Positions 1-9,518 of a stretch of 64,000 nt of DNA are shown here, piece after piece. Each line of letters starts with the position of its first letter. The first letter of the stretch is position 1. Position numbers and translations under genes: made by a program. Origin of the DNA: Clostridia bacterium (GTDB taxonomy: Bacteria; Bacillota; Clostridia; Oscillospirales; Ruminococcaceae). The notes beneath the pieces are model-generated. The model searched no databases and was not told the origin of the DNA. It worked only from the letters and a program-made list of their open reading frames with translations. The DNA lies in the NCBI GenBank assembly GCA_009929695.1, contig RZZW01000003.1:62001-126000 (forward strand), written 5' to 3'.

Positions 1-1
1 T

Positions 2-784
2 GCGTGCGTTGATGCGGGCGTAGATAAAATACGCATAAATCCGGGCAATATCGGCGACGACGCAAATGTCCGCGCCGTCGCAAACGCCTGCCGCGCCAAA
101 AATATCCCTATCCGCATAGGCGTAAACGGCGGAAGCCTTGAAAAGGATATCCTTGCAAAATACGGTAAGGTCACGCCAGAAGCCCTTGTCGAGAGCGCGC
201 TTTATCACGTGTCTTTGCTTGAAAAACACGATTTTGACGACATAGTTATCTCGATTAAATCATCAAACGTACCTATCGTAATAGACGCATATAAGCTTTT
301 GAGCGAAAAATGCAATTACCCGCTTCACGTCGGAGTAACAGAAGCGGGCACATACAGAATGGGGCTTATAAAATCTGCAATGGGCATAGGCTCGCTTCTC
401 ATGCAGGGAATAGGCGACACAATAAGGGTGTCGCTTACAGATGAGCCCGAAAAGGAAATCCGCGCGGGCTTTGATATTCTTCGTGCCGCGGGCTTAAAGG
501 TGGCAGGCCCCGAGGTCGTAAGCTGCCCAACGTGCGGGCGAACAAATATAAACGTGGCGCAAATTGCCACAGAGGTCGAGGAGCGCCTTCGCGGCTGTAA
601 AAAGCAGATAAAGGTCGCCGTAATGGGCTGTGTTGTGAACGGCCCCGGCGAGGCAAAGGGCGCTGACATAGGCATCGCGGGCGGCAAGGACTGCGCGATG
701 CTTTTCGTAAAAGGTGAGCAAATACGCATGCTGCGCGGAGACATCGTTGGGCAACTGGTTGAAGAAATAAACAGGTTGGTATAA
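2..784 (+). CDS. ispG: 4-hydroxy-3-methylbut-2-en-1-yl diphosphate synthase (flavodoxin), C-terminal part, truncated by window start
   Basis: Open frame runs to the window edge (ACVDAGVDKIRINPGNIG...); GcpE-type C-terminus with CPTCGR and GCVVNGPGEAKGADIGIAGG. Confidence 0.95.
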   Translation, partial: ACVDAGVDKIRINPGNIGDDANVRAVANACRAKNIPIRIGVNGGSLEKDILAKYGKVTPEALVESALYHVSLLEKHDFDDIVISIKSSNVPIVIDAYKLLSEKCNYPLHVGVTEAGTYRMGLIKSAMGIGSLLMQGIGDTIRVSLTDEPEKEIRAGFDILRAAGLKVAGPEVVSCPTCGRTNINVAQIATEVEERLRGCKKQIKVAVMGCVVNGPGEAKGADIGIAGGKDCAMLFVKGEQIRMLRGDIVGQLVEEINRLV

Positions 785-787
785 ACA

Positions 788-3700
788 TTGAAACCATTAT
801 TAACGCAGCTTTTTCCGCAGTTTGCGGAGGACGCTGAATTTGCCGAGGCGTTTGCCGGCGTGCTTGTGGAGCGCGTCGAGGCAAACCGTCCGCAAAAAAA
901 AGTGAAAATTATATATTCAAGTGCAAAGCCGATAAGCGCCGCAAATGCGGCAAGGCTCAAAGCGTCGGTAGAGCCTTTGTTTTCGGGCTATACAGTTTTA
1001 CTGTATGGTCTGTTTTCGTATGAGTACGTCACAAATGAAGCCGTTATCGACGTTGCAAACAGCCTTAAAGACGAGGGCGTGCCAGTAAACGGCTTTTTAA
1101 ACGGCTCATCTGTGCACATCGACTGCACAGACATAACAATTGGGCTTCAAAGCGGATGCGATTTTTTGCGTCAGATTGATTTCCCGAAAAAGCTTGAAGA
1201 AGCCTTTTTAGAGCGCACGCAGACAAACGTGAGCGTGAAGCTTGCCGACACCGGCACGGATTTTAGACAGGAGACAGAGCAGCGCATTCAAGAGCGCATT
1301 GCCGAAAAACAGCAGTTCAAGGCAAAGGCGCAAAGGTCAGGGCCTGTCATAAAGGTGGCAGGGCTTGATTTGGCAGACGCGCCCGCCGAGGTTTTCGACG
1401 GCCATATGTTCGCGCCGGACGGCCTCGTGAAGCTTAAGGATTTGAGCGAAGCGGGCAAGGTGACTATTTGGGGCGACGTGTTTTTCAGCGAAATCAAGGG
1501 CAAATTCAAAAAGATATTCTCCGTCTCAATCACCGATTACACAGGCTCTGTCAGCATAAAGGTGCGCGAGGACGGCACGACAAACTGCGACAAATGGGGC
1601 GAGCTTAAAAACGGCGAAACACTCATCGTAAAAGGCAATTACGTCTTTGACCAGTACGAGCGCGACTACGTTATTTACCCCTACGACGTCTTAAAAGTCA
1701 AGCGCAAGCTCAGAACAGACACCGCTGAAAACAAGCGCGTCGAGCTGCATCTGCATACAAAAATGAGCAGCATGGACTCACTTTGCGACGCGGCAACAGC
1801 CGTCAAAACAGCTCACCGCATGGGCCACAGAGCAATTGCGCTGACTGACCACGGCGTTGTGCAGGGCTTTCCCGAGGCAATGCTCATAACGGATGAAATC
1901 CGCAAAAAAGACCCTGACTTCAAGCTTATTTACGGCTGTGAGGCCTATTTTGTCGACGACATGGTGCCTGTTGTTTACGGAACACAAGATTGCGGTTTGA
2001 AGGACTCATTCGTTGTATTTGACCTTGAAACAACAGGTCTTTCACCAAAGGACGACGCGATAACCGAAATCGGCGCTGTCGTTGTCGAAAACGGAGAGAT
2101 AACAGAAAGCTACGACTCCTTTGTAAACCCCGCGCGTCACATAAGCGAAAAAATAACGCAATTAACAGGCATCACAGACGAAATGGTGGCGGGCGCACCG
2201 AGCCAAGAACAGGCAGTCAAGGCGTTTTTTGAGTTTGTAAACGGACGCATACTAATAGCCCACAACGCGCACGGCTTTGACATCCGTTTTTTGACAGAGG
2301 CCGCGCAGCGCTATGATATCGAGTTTACGCCCACATATATAGACACGCTGCCGCTTTCACAGGCGCTTTATGTCGGATTGCGCAATTATAAGCTTGACAC
2401 AATTGGCAAACACCTTGAAATTCCGCCGTTTAACCATCACCGCGCGTGCGACGACGCAAAGGCGCTCGCGCAGATTTTTGTCAAAATGCTCGACGATATG
2501 TCACAGCGCAAGGACAAGGCGGGCAGACAGCTTTCGTGCGTGTCGATGATAAACACAGGGCTTGGCAGCACGCGTGCGCTCGCGAAGAAAAACTTCCATA
2601 TAATTTTAATTGTGCAGACGCAAGAGGGGCTTAAAAACCTATATAAAATAGTTTCCGAGGCTCATCTTGAACATTTTTACAAAGTCCCGCGCGTGCCGCG
2701 AAGCGTGCTCAACAAATACAGGCACGGCTTAATCATCGGCTCTGCCTGTGAAGCAGGAGAGCTTTACAGGGCAATTGTCGAAAAACGAAGCTTTGACGAG
2801 CTTTGCAAAATAGCCGATTATTACGATTATTTAGAGGTTCAGCCGCTCGGTAACAACGAATATATGCTGCGCGAGCACATGGTTGACAGCATCGAGCAAA
2901 TTCAAGAGTTCAACAAAACCGTAATCGCGCTCGGAGAAAAGCTCGGCAAGCCCGTTGTTGCGACAGGCGACGTTCACTTTTTAAACCCCGAGGATAGCTG
3001 CTACCGCGCCATTTTGCAGGCGGGCAACGGCTTTAAGGACGCGGACAATCAAGCCCCGCTCTATTATCGCACAACAGACGATATGCTGAAGCAGTTTTCA
3101 TATCTGCCCGAGGAAAAGGCGTATGAAATCGTCGTCAAAAACCCGAATATGATAGCCGACTGCGTTGACAACACCGTCCGCGCAATACCTAAAGGCTTGT
3201 ACACGCCGACAATCGAGGGCGCAGATGTCACCTTGCGCGAGGACACAATGCGCAACGCAAAGGAGCGCTATGGCGATCCATTGCCCGAAATCGTCGAAAA
3301 GCGCCTGACGCGCGAGCTTGATTCAATCATAAAGCACGGCTTCGCCGTTTTGTACGTCATCGCACAAAAGCTCGTTTTGAAAAGCGAGGAGTACGGCTAT
3401 CTTGTCGGCTCGCGTGGTTCGGTTGGCTCGTCGGCAGTCGCGCATTTTTCGGGAATTTCAGAGGTAAACAGCCTTGTGCCGCACTATCTTTGCCCAAAAT
3501 GTAAGCATAGCATTTTCTTTGAGCACGGCGAGGTTGCCGACGGCTTTGATTTGCCCGATAAAAATTGCCCTGAATGCGGCACAAAGCTGCTCGTTGACGG
3601 CCATGATATTCCGTTTGAGACGTTTCTTGGCTTTGACGGCGACAAAGAGCCTGATATCGACCTTAACTTTTCCGGCGAGGTGCAGTCTCGCATACATCGC

Positions 3701-5098
3701 TATACGGAAGAAATTTTCGGCGCAAAAAACGTCTTCAAGGCAGGGACAATCTCAGGCTTGCAGGACAAAACAGCGTTCGGCTATATCAGCAAATATCTTG
3801 AAGAGCGCGGCAAAATCGTCAACTACGCCGAGAAAAACCGCCTCGTGCAGGGCTGCGTCGGCGTAAAACGCACGACAGGTCAGCATCCCGGCGGCATGGT
3901 TGTTGTGCCTGATAAATACGAGGTCTACGATTTCTGCCCAATTCAGCACCCCGCGGACGACAAAGAAAAAGGCGTGCGCACGACGCATTTTGAATTTAAA
4001 TATCTGCATGAAACTATCCTAAAGCTTGACGAGCTGGGCCACGACGTGCCGACAATGTATAAGCTCCTTGAGGACATGACAGGCATAAAAATGGACAGCG
4101 TGCCGATGAATGACCCGAAGGTTATCTCACTGCTTGTCTCAACAGAAGCACTCGACGTAACTCCGGAGCAAATCGACAGCCAAACAGGCACATTCGGCAT
4201 ACCGGAGCTCGGCACAAATTTCGTGCGCAACATGCTCATGGAGGCACAGCCCAAAAGCTTCGGCGACCTCATTCAGATATCCGGCCTTTCGCACGGCACA
4301 GACGTTTGGAACGGTAACGCGCAGGACTTAATTAAGGACGGCACGTGCACAATTTCAGACGTTATAGGTACTCGCGACAGCATCATGACTTATCTTTTGC
4401 ACAAAAACGTCGAGCCAAAACAGGCGTTTACAATAATGGAGCTCACGCGCAAGGGCAAGGTTGCCAAGGGCGGCTTTCCCGACGGCGTTGAAGCCATGCT
4501 GCGCGAGCACGACGTGCCTGAATGGTATCTTGATAGCTGTAAAAAAATCAAGTACATGTTCCCGAAGGCTCACGCCGTCGCGTATCTTATCGCGGCAATT
4601 CGCCTTATGTGGTTCAAGGTTTATCATCCGCTCGCGTTTTACGCAACATATTTCACCGTGCGCGGCGACGATATCGACTATGACGCAGCCGTCGGCGGCG
4701 TAAAGGTCGCGCGTCAGCACATGAAAGAGGTCAAGCAGCGCATGGCGGAGGCAAAAAACGCAAAGTCTGCCAAAGATGCCGATATCTACGATTCGCTGCT
4801 TGTAGTCAACGAAATTTTGCAGCGGAAAATAGAGTTTTTGCCTGTGCTCGTCGGTAAAAGTAAAGCCAAAACCTACGTCATAGAGGACGGCAAAATTCGT
4901 CTGCCATACCTCGCGATAAAAGGTCTTGGCGAGACAGTAGCCACAGCGCTTGAAGAGCACACGCTCAGCGGACAAAGCTATCTTTCCGCCGAAGAGCTGC
5001 AATCAGCCTGCGGCGCGTCCAACACAATTATGGACAACCTAGCCGCCATCGGCGCATTAGGCGACATGCCAAAATCAAGTCAGGTTTCATTTTTTTAA
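788..5098 (+). CDS. polC: DNA polymerase III subunit alpha, PolC type
   Basis: 1436 aa; PHP region (VELHLHTKMSSMDSL), embedded DnaQ-type exonuclease (FVVFDLETTGLSP), PolC polymerase motifs (EPDIDLNFSGE, GVKRTTGQHPGGM); TTG start. Confidence 0.97.
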   Translation: MKPLLTQLFPQFAEDAEFAEAFAGVLVERVEANRPQKKVKIIYSSAKPISAANAARLKASVEPLFSGYTVLLYGLFSYEYVTNEAVIDVANSLKDEGVPVNGFLNGSSVHIDCTDITIGLQSGCDFLRQIDFPKKLEEAFLERTQTNVSVKLADTGTDFRQETEQRIQERIAEKQQFKAKAQRSGPVIKVAGLDLADAPAEVFDGHMFAPDGLVKLKDLSEAGKVTIWGDVFFSEIKGKFKKIFSVSITDYTGSVSIKVREDGTTNCDKWGELKNGETLIVKGNYVFDQYERDYVIYPYDVLKVKRKLRTDTAENKRVELHLHTKMSSMDSLCDAATAVKTAHRMGHRAIALTDHGVVQGFPEAMLITDEIRKKDPDFKLIYGCEAYFVDDMVPVVYGTQDCGLKDSFVVFDLETTGLSPKDDAITEIGAVVVENGEITESYDSFVNPARHISEKITQLTGITDEMVAGAPSQEQAVKAFFEFVNGRILIAHNAHGFDIRFLTEAAQRYDIEFTPTYIDTLPLSQALYVGLRNYKLDTIGKHLEIPPFNHHRACDDAKALAQIFVKMLDDMSQRKDKAGRQLSCVSMINTGLGSTRALAKKNFHIILIVQTQEGLKNLYKIVSEAHLEHFYKVPRVPRSVLNKYRHGLIIGSACEAGELYRAIVEKRSFDELCKIADYYDYLEVQPLGNNEYMLREHMVDSIEQIQEFNKTVIALGEKLGKPVVATGDVHFLNPEDSCYRAILQAGNGFKDADNQAPLYYRTTDDMLKQFSYLPEEKAYEIVVKNPNMIADCVDNTVRAIPKGLYTPTIEGADVTLREDTMRNAKERYGDPLPEIVEKRLTRELDSIIKHGFAVLYVIAQKLVLKSEEYGYLVGSRGSVGSSAVAHFSGISEVNSLVPHYLCPKCKHSIFFEHGEVADGFDLPDKNCPECGTKLLVDGHDIPFETFLGFDGDKEPDIDLNFSGEVQSRIHRYTEEIFGAKNVFKAGTISGLQDKTAFGYISKYLEERGKIVNYAEKNRLVQGCVGVKRTTGQHPGGMVVVPDKYEVYDFCPIQHPADDKEKGVRTTHFEFKYLHETILKLDELGHDVPTMYKLLEDMTGIKMDSVPMNDPKVISLLVSTEALDVTPEQIDSQTGTFGIPELGTNFVRNMLMEAQPKSFGDLIQISGLSHGTDVWNGNAQDLIKDGTCTISDVIGTRDSIMTYLLHKNVEPKQAFTIMELTRKGKVAKGGFPDGVEAMLREHDVPEWYLDSCKKIKYMFPKAHAVAYLIAAIRLMWFKVYHPLAFYATYFTVRGDDIDYDAAVGGVKVARQHMKEVKQRMAEAKNAKSAKDADIYDSLLVVNEILQRKIEFLPVLVGKSKAKTYVIEDGKIRLPYLAIKGLGETVATALEEHTLSGQSYLSAEELQSACGASNTIMDNLAAIGALGDMPKSSQVSFF

Positions 5099-5099
5099 A

Positions 5100-5140
5100 A
5101 CACAAAACCCCTGTGTCAATTTTAGACACAGGGGTTTATC
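5100..5140. terminator. Bidirectional intrinsic terminator between convergent polC and the GNAT gene
   Basis: AACCCCTGTGTC-aatttta-GACACAGGGGTTT perfect hairpin with flanking A/T tracts. Confidence 0.85.
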
Positions 5141-5691
5141 AGTATCATTCTAACGTGGTCCTTCCACACGCCGTTTACGTTTATCAGCTTTTCGGCTATG
5201 CCGTCGTTTTTGAAGCCCAGCTTTTGCACGACGCGCAGCGACGATATGTTTGATGGAAGAATGTCCGCTTCAATGCGGTGAAGCCCAAGCTTTTCAAACG
5301 CGAACGCGACGCAGAATTTTGCGGCTTCTATCATGTAGCCCTTGTGCTGAAATTTTTCGTCGAGCTTGTAGTTTAAATAGCACGTCAGCATCGAGCCGCG
5401 TATGACGTCCGTCAGCGCGACACAGCCTATGCACCTCTCGCTGCCTTTTTCAAATATCCAAAAACGATAGCTGTGCCCAACAGTGGACAGCTTTGCGTCC
5501 ACTGTAAGATGGCGGCTTAAATCATTTATGCTCATGGTTTCTATATGCGTCACGGCGGTTTCATTTTTGGCAAAAAATTCAGTGTTATTCACGTAAAGGC
5601 TCTGCACCGCGCCCGCTATATACGGCGATGAAAGTCGCAGAACAAGGCGCTTTGTCTCATATTCAGTGCGCAAAAAATCACAGCCTTTCAA
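5122..5691 (-). CDS. GNAT family N-acetyltransferase (RimJ/RimL-like)
   Basis: ETKRLVLRLSS..., LGLHRIEADILPSNISSLRVVQKLGFKNDG motif. Confidence 0.88.
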   Translation of the reverse strand: MKGCDFLRTEYETKRLVLRLSSPYIAGAVQSLYVNNTEFFAKNETAVTHIETMSINDLSRHLTVDAKLSTVGHSYRFWIFEKGSERCIGCVALTDVIRGSMLTCYLNYKLDEKFQHKGYMIEAAKFCVAFAFEKLGLHRIEADILPSNISSLRVVQKLGFKNDGIAEKLINVNGVWKDHVRMILINPCV

Positions 5692-6631
5692 ATTGCTTTA
5701 ATATCTCGGGGCTTTCAAGGCAAACCTCCTTGCCGGACATATAGGCAAGCGTGTTTTCGGCGGGTATTTCTTTAAAGATAAGCTTTTCGGCGCAAAGAGC
5801 CTGCGTTTTAAAGCCACAGCGCTCGTTCATTTTTCTGTTGCCGTATTTTATGTCGCCGAGCACAGGGCAGCCAAGATAGCTCAAATGCGCGCGTATCTGA
5901 TGTGTACGGCCTGTTATTAAGTCTATTTCGCAAAGTGCAAACGGCCCTTTTTGCTTTAAAACAGTCACGCCCGTCGTTATGCTTTTAAAGCCCGCCGCTT
6001 CATTTTCGCGCACAGTGACCTTATTGTTTTTTTCATCATGACGCAAAAACGCGTTATATACTCCATTTTTAGGCGCGCCTGCCGTTATACAGAGGTATTT
6101 TTTTGAGATTAAATCATTTTTTATAATCGCGTTTATGTCGCGAAGTGCGGCGTAATTTTTAGCGGCGAGCACAAGCCCTTCTGTGCCTCTGTCAAGGCGG
6201 TTGCACACGGCGGGGGAGAAGGTGTGCTCGGTGCTCTCGTCATATTCGCCCTTTTGTGCAAGATAATCGCAGAAAATCTCGACAAGGCTCACGTCGCCTG
6301 TGCGGTCGCTGTGGCAAAGCATGTGCACAGGCTTATAAATCACGGCAAAATTTTCGTCCTCATATATTATTTTAAGCTTGCCGCGCGGCTGCTTTTTCAC
6401 AGGCTTTTCAGCTTGCGGCTGCTCTGCAAAAAACTCGTCGTTGATATAAAGCTCAATCAAGTCTCCCTGACATATGCGCGCGTCGGCGTCTGCCTTTTTG
6501 CCGTTTATTTTTATGCGCTTATTGCGAAAGCTTTTATACAAAAGCGACGTCGGCATATTTGACGTTACGCTCTGCACAAATCTCGACAGCCGAACGCCGT
6601 CATCGTTTTTGCCCGCGGTAAAACTTTTCAT
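5678..6631 (-). CDS. RluA/RluC-family 23S rRNA pseudouridine synthase with N-terminal S4-like domain
   Basis: NRLDRGTEGLVLAAK and GRTHQIRAHLSYLGCPVLGD motifs. Confidence 0.92.
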   Translation of the reverse strand: MKSFTAGKNDDGVRLSRFVQSVTSNMPTSLLYKSFRNKRIKINGKKADADARICQGDLIELYINDEFFAEQPQAEKPVKKQPRGKLKIIYEDENFAVIYKPVHMLCHSDRTGDVSLVEIFCDYLAQKGEYDESTEHTFSPAVCNRLDRGTEGLVLAAKNYAALRDINAIIKNDLISKKYLCITAGAPKNGVYNAFLRHDEKNNKVTVRENEAAGFKSITTGVTVLKQKGPFALCEIDLITGRTHQIRAHLSYLGCPVLGDIKYGNRKMNERCGFKTQALCAEKLIFKEIPAENTLAYMSGKEVCLESPEILKQFERL

Positions 6632-6706
6632 TTTTTCTTATCTTCTCTTTCAAATGGAGTTACTTTAGTATATAATAAATTTAATCGTACGTAAAGGTGG
6701 TATTTT

Positions 6707-7423
6707 GTGGCAGATAATAAAAAAGGCGAGCATGACGCACATCGTCAGCGCGTGTACAACCGCTTTTTAAGCGAGGGATTGGACGGTTTTGAAGAGCATA
6801 ACGCTATGGAATTTTTGCTTTTTCTTGCGCGCGCGAGGGGAGACACAAACTCTCTTGCGCACACGCTTGTAAATCATTTTGGCAGTGTAGCCAACGTTCT
6901 TGACGCTGATATAAACGATTTGCAAAGCGTCGAAGGAGTTGGACAATCGACAGCCGTAGTATTAAAATTTATTCCGCAGATGTGCCGCTATTATCTTGAC
7001 AGCAGAGTAAAAAACCTCAAAATGATGGATAGCGTTGAAGCTGTGGCGGAATTTTTGCGCCCAAAATTCTTTGGCTTGACAGTTGAAAAGCTTTATATGC
7101 TCGCGCTCGATGACAAAAGAAGCCTTATAAGATGTATATGTATTTCGCAGGGAATAGTCAACGCCACGCCTGTCGAGATATCCAAAATAGTCGCGGAAAC
7201 GACAAAATGCAACGCCTCGGGTATAATTATAGCACATAATCACATACGTTCAACATGTCTGCCGTCAAGCGCGGATATTTCCACCACAAGAAATGTTTAT
7301 TCAGCCATGCGAATGATAGGCGCAGAGCTTGTCGACCATCTTATTTTCTCCGACACCGACTATATGTCATTTACCGACACAAAATATATGGAGACAGTAA
7401 AGCAAAGTCTAGGTTTGAGATAA
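6707..7423 (+). CDS. radC: RadC-family JAB/MPN domain protein
   Basis: UPF0758-type architecture; GIIIAHNHIRSTCLPSSADISTTRNV is a variant JAMM motif; N-terminal HhH-like VEGVGQSTAVVLK. Confidence 0.85.
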   Translation: MADNKKGEHDAHRQRVYNRFLSEGLDGFEEHNAMEFLLFLARARGDTNSLAHTLVNHFGSVANVLDADINDLQSVEGVGQSTAVVLKFIPQMCRYYLDSRVKNLKMMDSVEAVAEFLRPKFFGLTVEKLYMLALDDKRSLIRCICISQGIVNATPVEISKIVAETTKCNASGIIIAHNHIRSTCLPSSADISTTRNVYSAMRMIGAELVDHLIFSDTDYMSFTDTKYMETVKQSLGLR

Positions 7424-7424
7424 A

Positions 7425-7449
7425 TTATTACAACTAAAGGTTGTAATAA
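7425..7449. promoter_or_regulatory. Perfect palindrome overlapping the -35 of the uvrB promoter (candidate operator)
   Basis: TTATTACAAC-taaag-GTTGTAATAA, 10-bp perfect arms, directly upstream of uvrB. Confidence 0.45.
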
Positions 7450-7469
7450 ACACTTAAATGTGGTATTAT
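7441..7469 (+). promoter_or_regulatory. Putative sigma-A promoter for uvrBA
   Basis: TTGTAA-N17-TATTAT, about 50 bp upstream of the uvrB start. Confidence 0.55.
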
Positions 7470-7520
7470 ATATGAAATAGATTTAGTTTATTTGCAAGCG
7501 CACAGCAAGGAGAAGCGATT

Positions 7521-9518
7521 ATGCAGGAATGCGAAGAAGGTATATTTAAATTAGTCTCGCCGTACAAACCGACAGGCGACCAGCCGGAGGCTATCGCGAA
7601 GCTTATAAACGGCATCGAGCGCGGCGACAAAGCGCAGGCGCTGATGGGCGTCACAGGCAGCGGCAAAACGTTCACGATGGCTAACGTCATTGCGAAATTT
7701 AACCGTCCGACGCTTGTGCTTGCGCATAATAAAACGCTTGCCGCACAGCTTTGCACAGAGTTTAAAGAGTTTTTTCCGAATAACGCCGTCGAGTATTTCG
7801 TTTCGTATTACGACTATTATCAGCCCGAGGCGTATATTCCGTCAACTGATACCTATATTGAAAAGGACAGCGCGATAAATGAAGAAATCGACCGTCTGCG
7901 CCACTCCGCCACAGCTTCACTTTCAGAAAGGCGCGACGTAATTATTGTCGCGAGCGTGTCGTGCATTTATTCGCTCGGCGACCCTATTGATTACCGCAGC
8001 ATGGTCATAAGCCTGCGCCAAGGTATGCAGATTAGCCGCGACGAGCTTTGTATGCGCCTTGTGAAGCTGCAATATGAGCGCAACGACATCAATTTTGTGC
8101 GAAATAAATTTCGTGTGCGCGGCGATATTGTCGAGATAAATCTCGCATATTACAACGACCTTGCGATACGCGTCGAGTTTTTCGGCGACGAAATAGAGCG
8201 CATAAGCGAGGTTGTTCCGCTTACCGGAGAAAAAAGGGGCACTGTGCGCCACGTGGCGATTTTCCCCGCGAGCCACTACATCGTCTCAGACGAAAAGCGC
8301 CTTGAAGGTATGCGCAAAATACAGCTTGAATGTGATGAACAGGTAAAACGCTTTACAGCCGAGGGCAAGCTCATCGAGGCACAGCGCATTGCACAGCGCA
8401 CAAATTACGACATGGAAATGCTTCAAGAGGTGGGAACTTGTAAGGGCGTCGAAAACTATTCCGCCGTGCTTTCAGGCAGAAAAGAAGGCTCAACGCCGAC
8501 GACTTTGCTCGATTATTTCCCCAAGGACTGGCTTTTGTTTGTCGATGAAAGCCACGTCATGCTGCCGCAATTAAGGGCAATGTACGCGGGCGACCACGCG
8601 CGCAAGGAGAGCCTTGTGAACTTCGGTTTCCGCCTGCCGTCGGCGTTTGACAACAGACCACTCCAGTTTAACGAATTTGAAAAGCACCTAAATCAAGTGG
8701 TTTTCGTCTCCGCAACGCCGTCTGTTTACGAGCGAGAGCACGCCACGCAGATAGTCGAGCAGGTGATACGCCCGACAGGGCTTATCGACCCGCATATAAC
8801 CGTCAAGCCCGTGGACGGACAAATCGAAGATTTGCTATCTGAAATAAACACCCGCACCGCGAGAAACGAACGCGTGCTTGTGACAACCCTCACAATAAAA
8901 ATGGCGGAGGATTTGACGGACTTTTTAACCGAGCACGGCGTAAAGGTGAAGTATCTTCATCATGCCGTTGAGACGTTTGAGCGCGTCGAAATCATGCGCG
9001 ATTTGCGCCGCGGCGACATAGACGTAATCGTCGGCATCAACCTTCTTCGTGAGGGGCTTGATTTGCCCGAGGTGTCGCTCGTTGCGATATTAGATGCTGA
9101 TAAAGAGGGCTTTTTGCGCAGCGAGACAAGCCTCATACAGACGATAGGCCGCGCCGCGCGAAACTCCGAGGGCGAGGTAATAATGTACGCCGACAGCGTA
9201 ACGCCGTCTATGGAGCGCGCCATAATGGAGACAGAGCGCCGCCGCGCCATACAGACAGCCTACAACGAGGCGCACGGCATAACGCCGAAAACAATCGTCA
9301 AGGCAATATCGGACGGCAGCGTGCTTGAAATAACGACAAAGGACGACGACGGCAAAAAGGACAATCGCCTAAGTAACGCCGAAATTCAAAGAAAAATCGC
9401 GCAGCTTACACGCGAGATGAAGGAAGCGGCAAAAATCTTGGAATTTGAGCACGCTGCGTACCTTCGCGACAGAATTGACAAGCTGCACAAACAAGCGGAA
9501 AGGAAAACCAAGCTTTGA
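7521..9518 (+). CDS. uvrB: Excinuclease ABC subunit B
   Basis: [28 protein letters not shown]-terminal UVR domain. Confidence 0.98.
   Translation: MQECEEGIFKLVSPYKPTGDQPEAIAKLINGIERGDKAQALMGVTGSGKTFTMANVIAKFNRPTLVLAHNKTLAAQLCTEFKEFFPNNAVEYFVSYYDYYQPEAYIPSTDTYIEKDSAINEEIDRLRHSATASLSERRDVIIVASVSCIYSLGDPIDYRSMVISLRQGMQISRDELCMRLVKLQYERNDINFVRNKFRVRGDIVEINLAYYNDLAIRVEFFGDEIERISEVVPLTGEKRGTVRHVAIFPASHYIVSDEKRLEGMRKIQLECDEQVKRFTAEGKLIEAQRIAQRTNYDMEMLQEVGTCKGVENYSAVLSGRKEGSTPTTLLDYFPKDWLLFVDESHVMLPQLRAMYAGDHARKESLVNFGFRLPSAFDNRPLQFNEFEKHLNQVVFVSATPSVYEREHATQIVEQVIRPTGLIDPHITVKPVDGQIEDLLSEINTRTARNERVLVTTLTIKMAEDLTDFLTEHGVKVKYLHHAVETFERVEIMRDLRRGDIDVIVGINLLREGLDLPEVSLVAILDADKEGFLRSETSLIQTIGRAARNSEGEVIMYADSVTPSMERAIMETERRRAIQTAYNEAHGITPKTIVKAISDGSVLEITTKDDDGKKDNRLSNAEIQRKIAQLTREMKEAAKILEFEHAAYLRDRIDKLHKQAERKTKL

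Noticed and set aside
325-960. Long minus-strand ORF (211 aa) opposite ispG/polC
   Set aside because: Lies antisense to strongly supported genes; composition is typical of shadow ORFs in codon-biased DNA; no recognisable domain.
4355-5002. 215-aa minus-strand ORF inside polC
   Set aside because: Fully contained in polC; no motif or RBS support.
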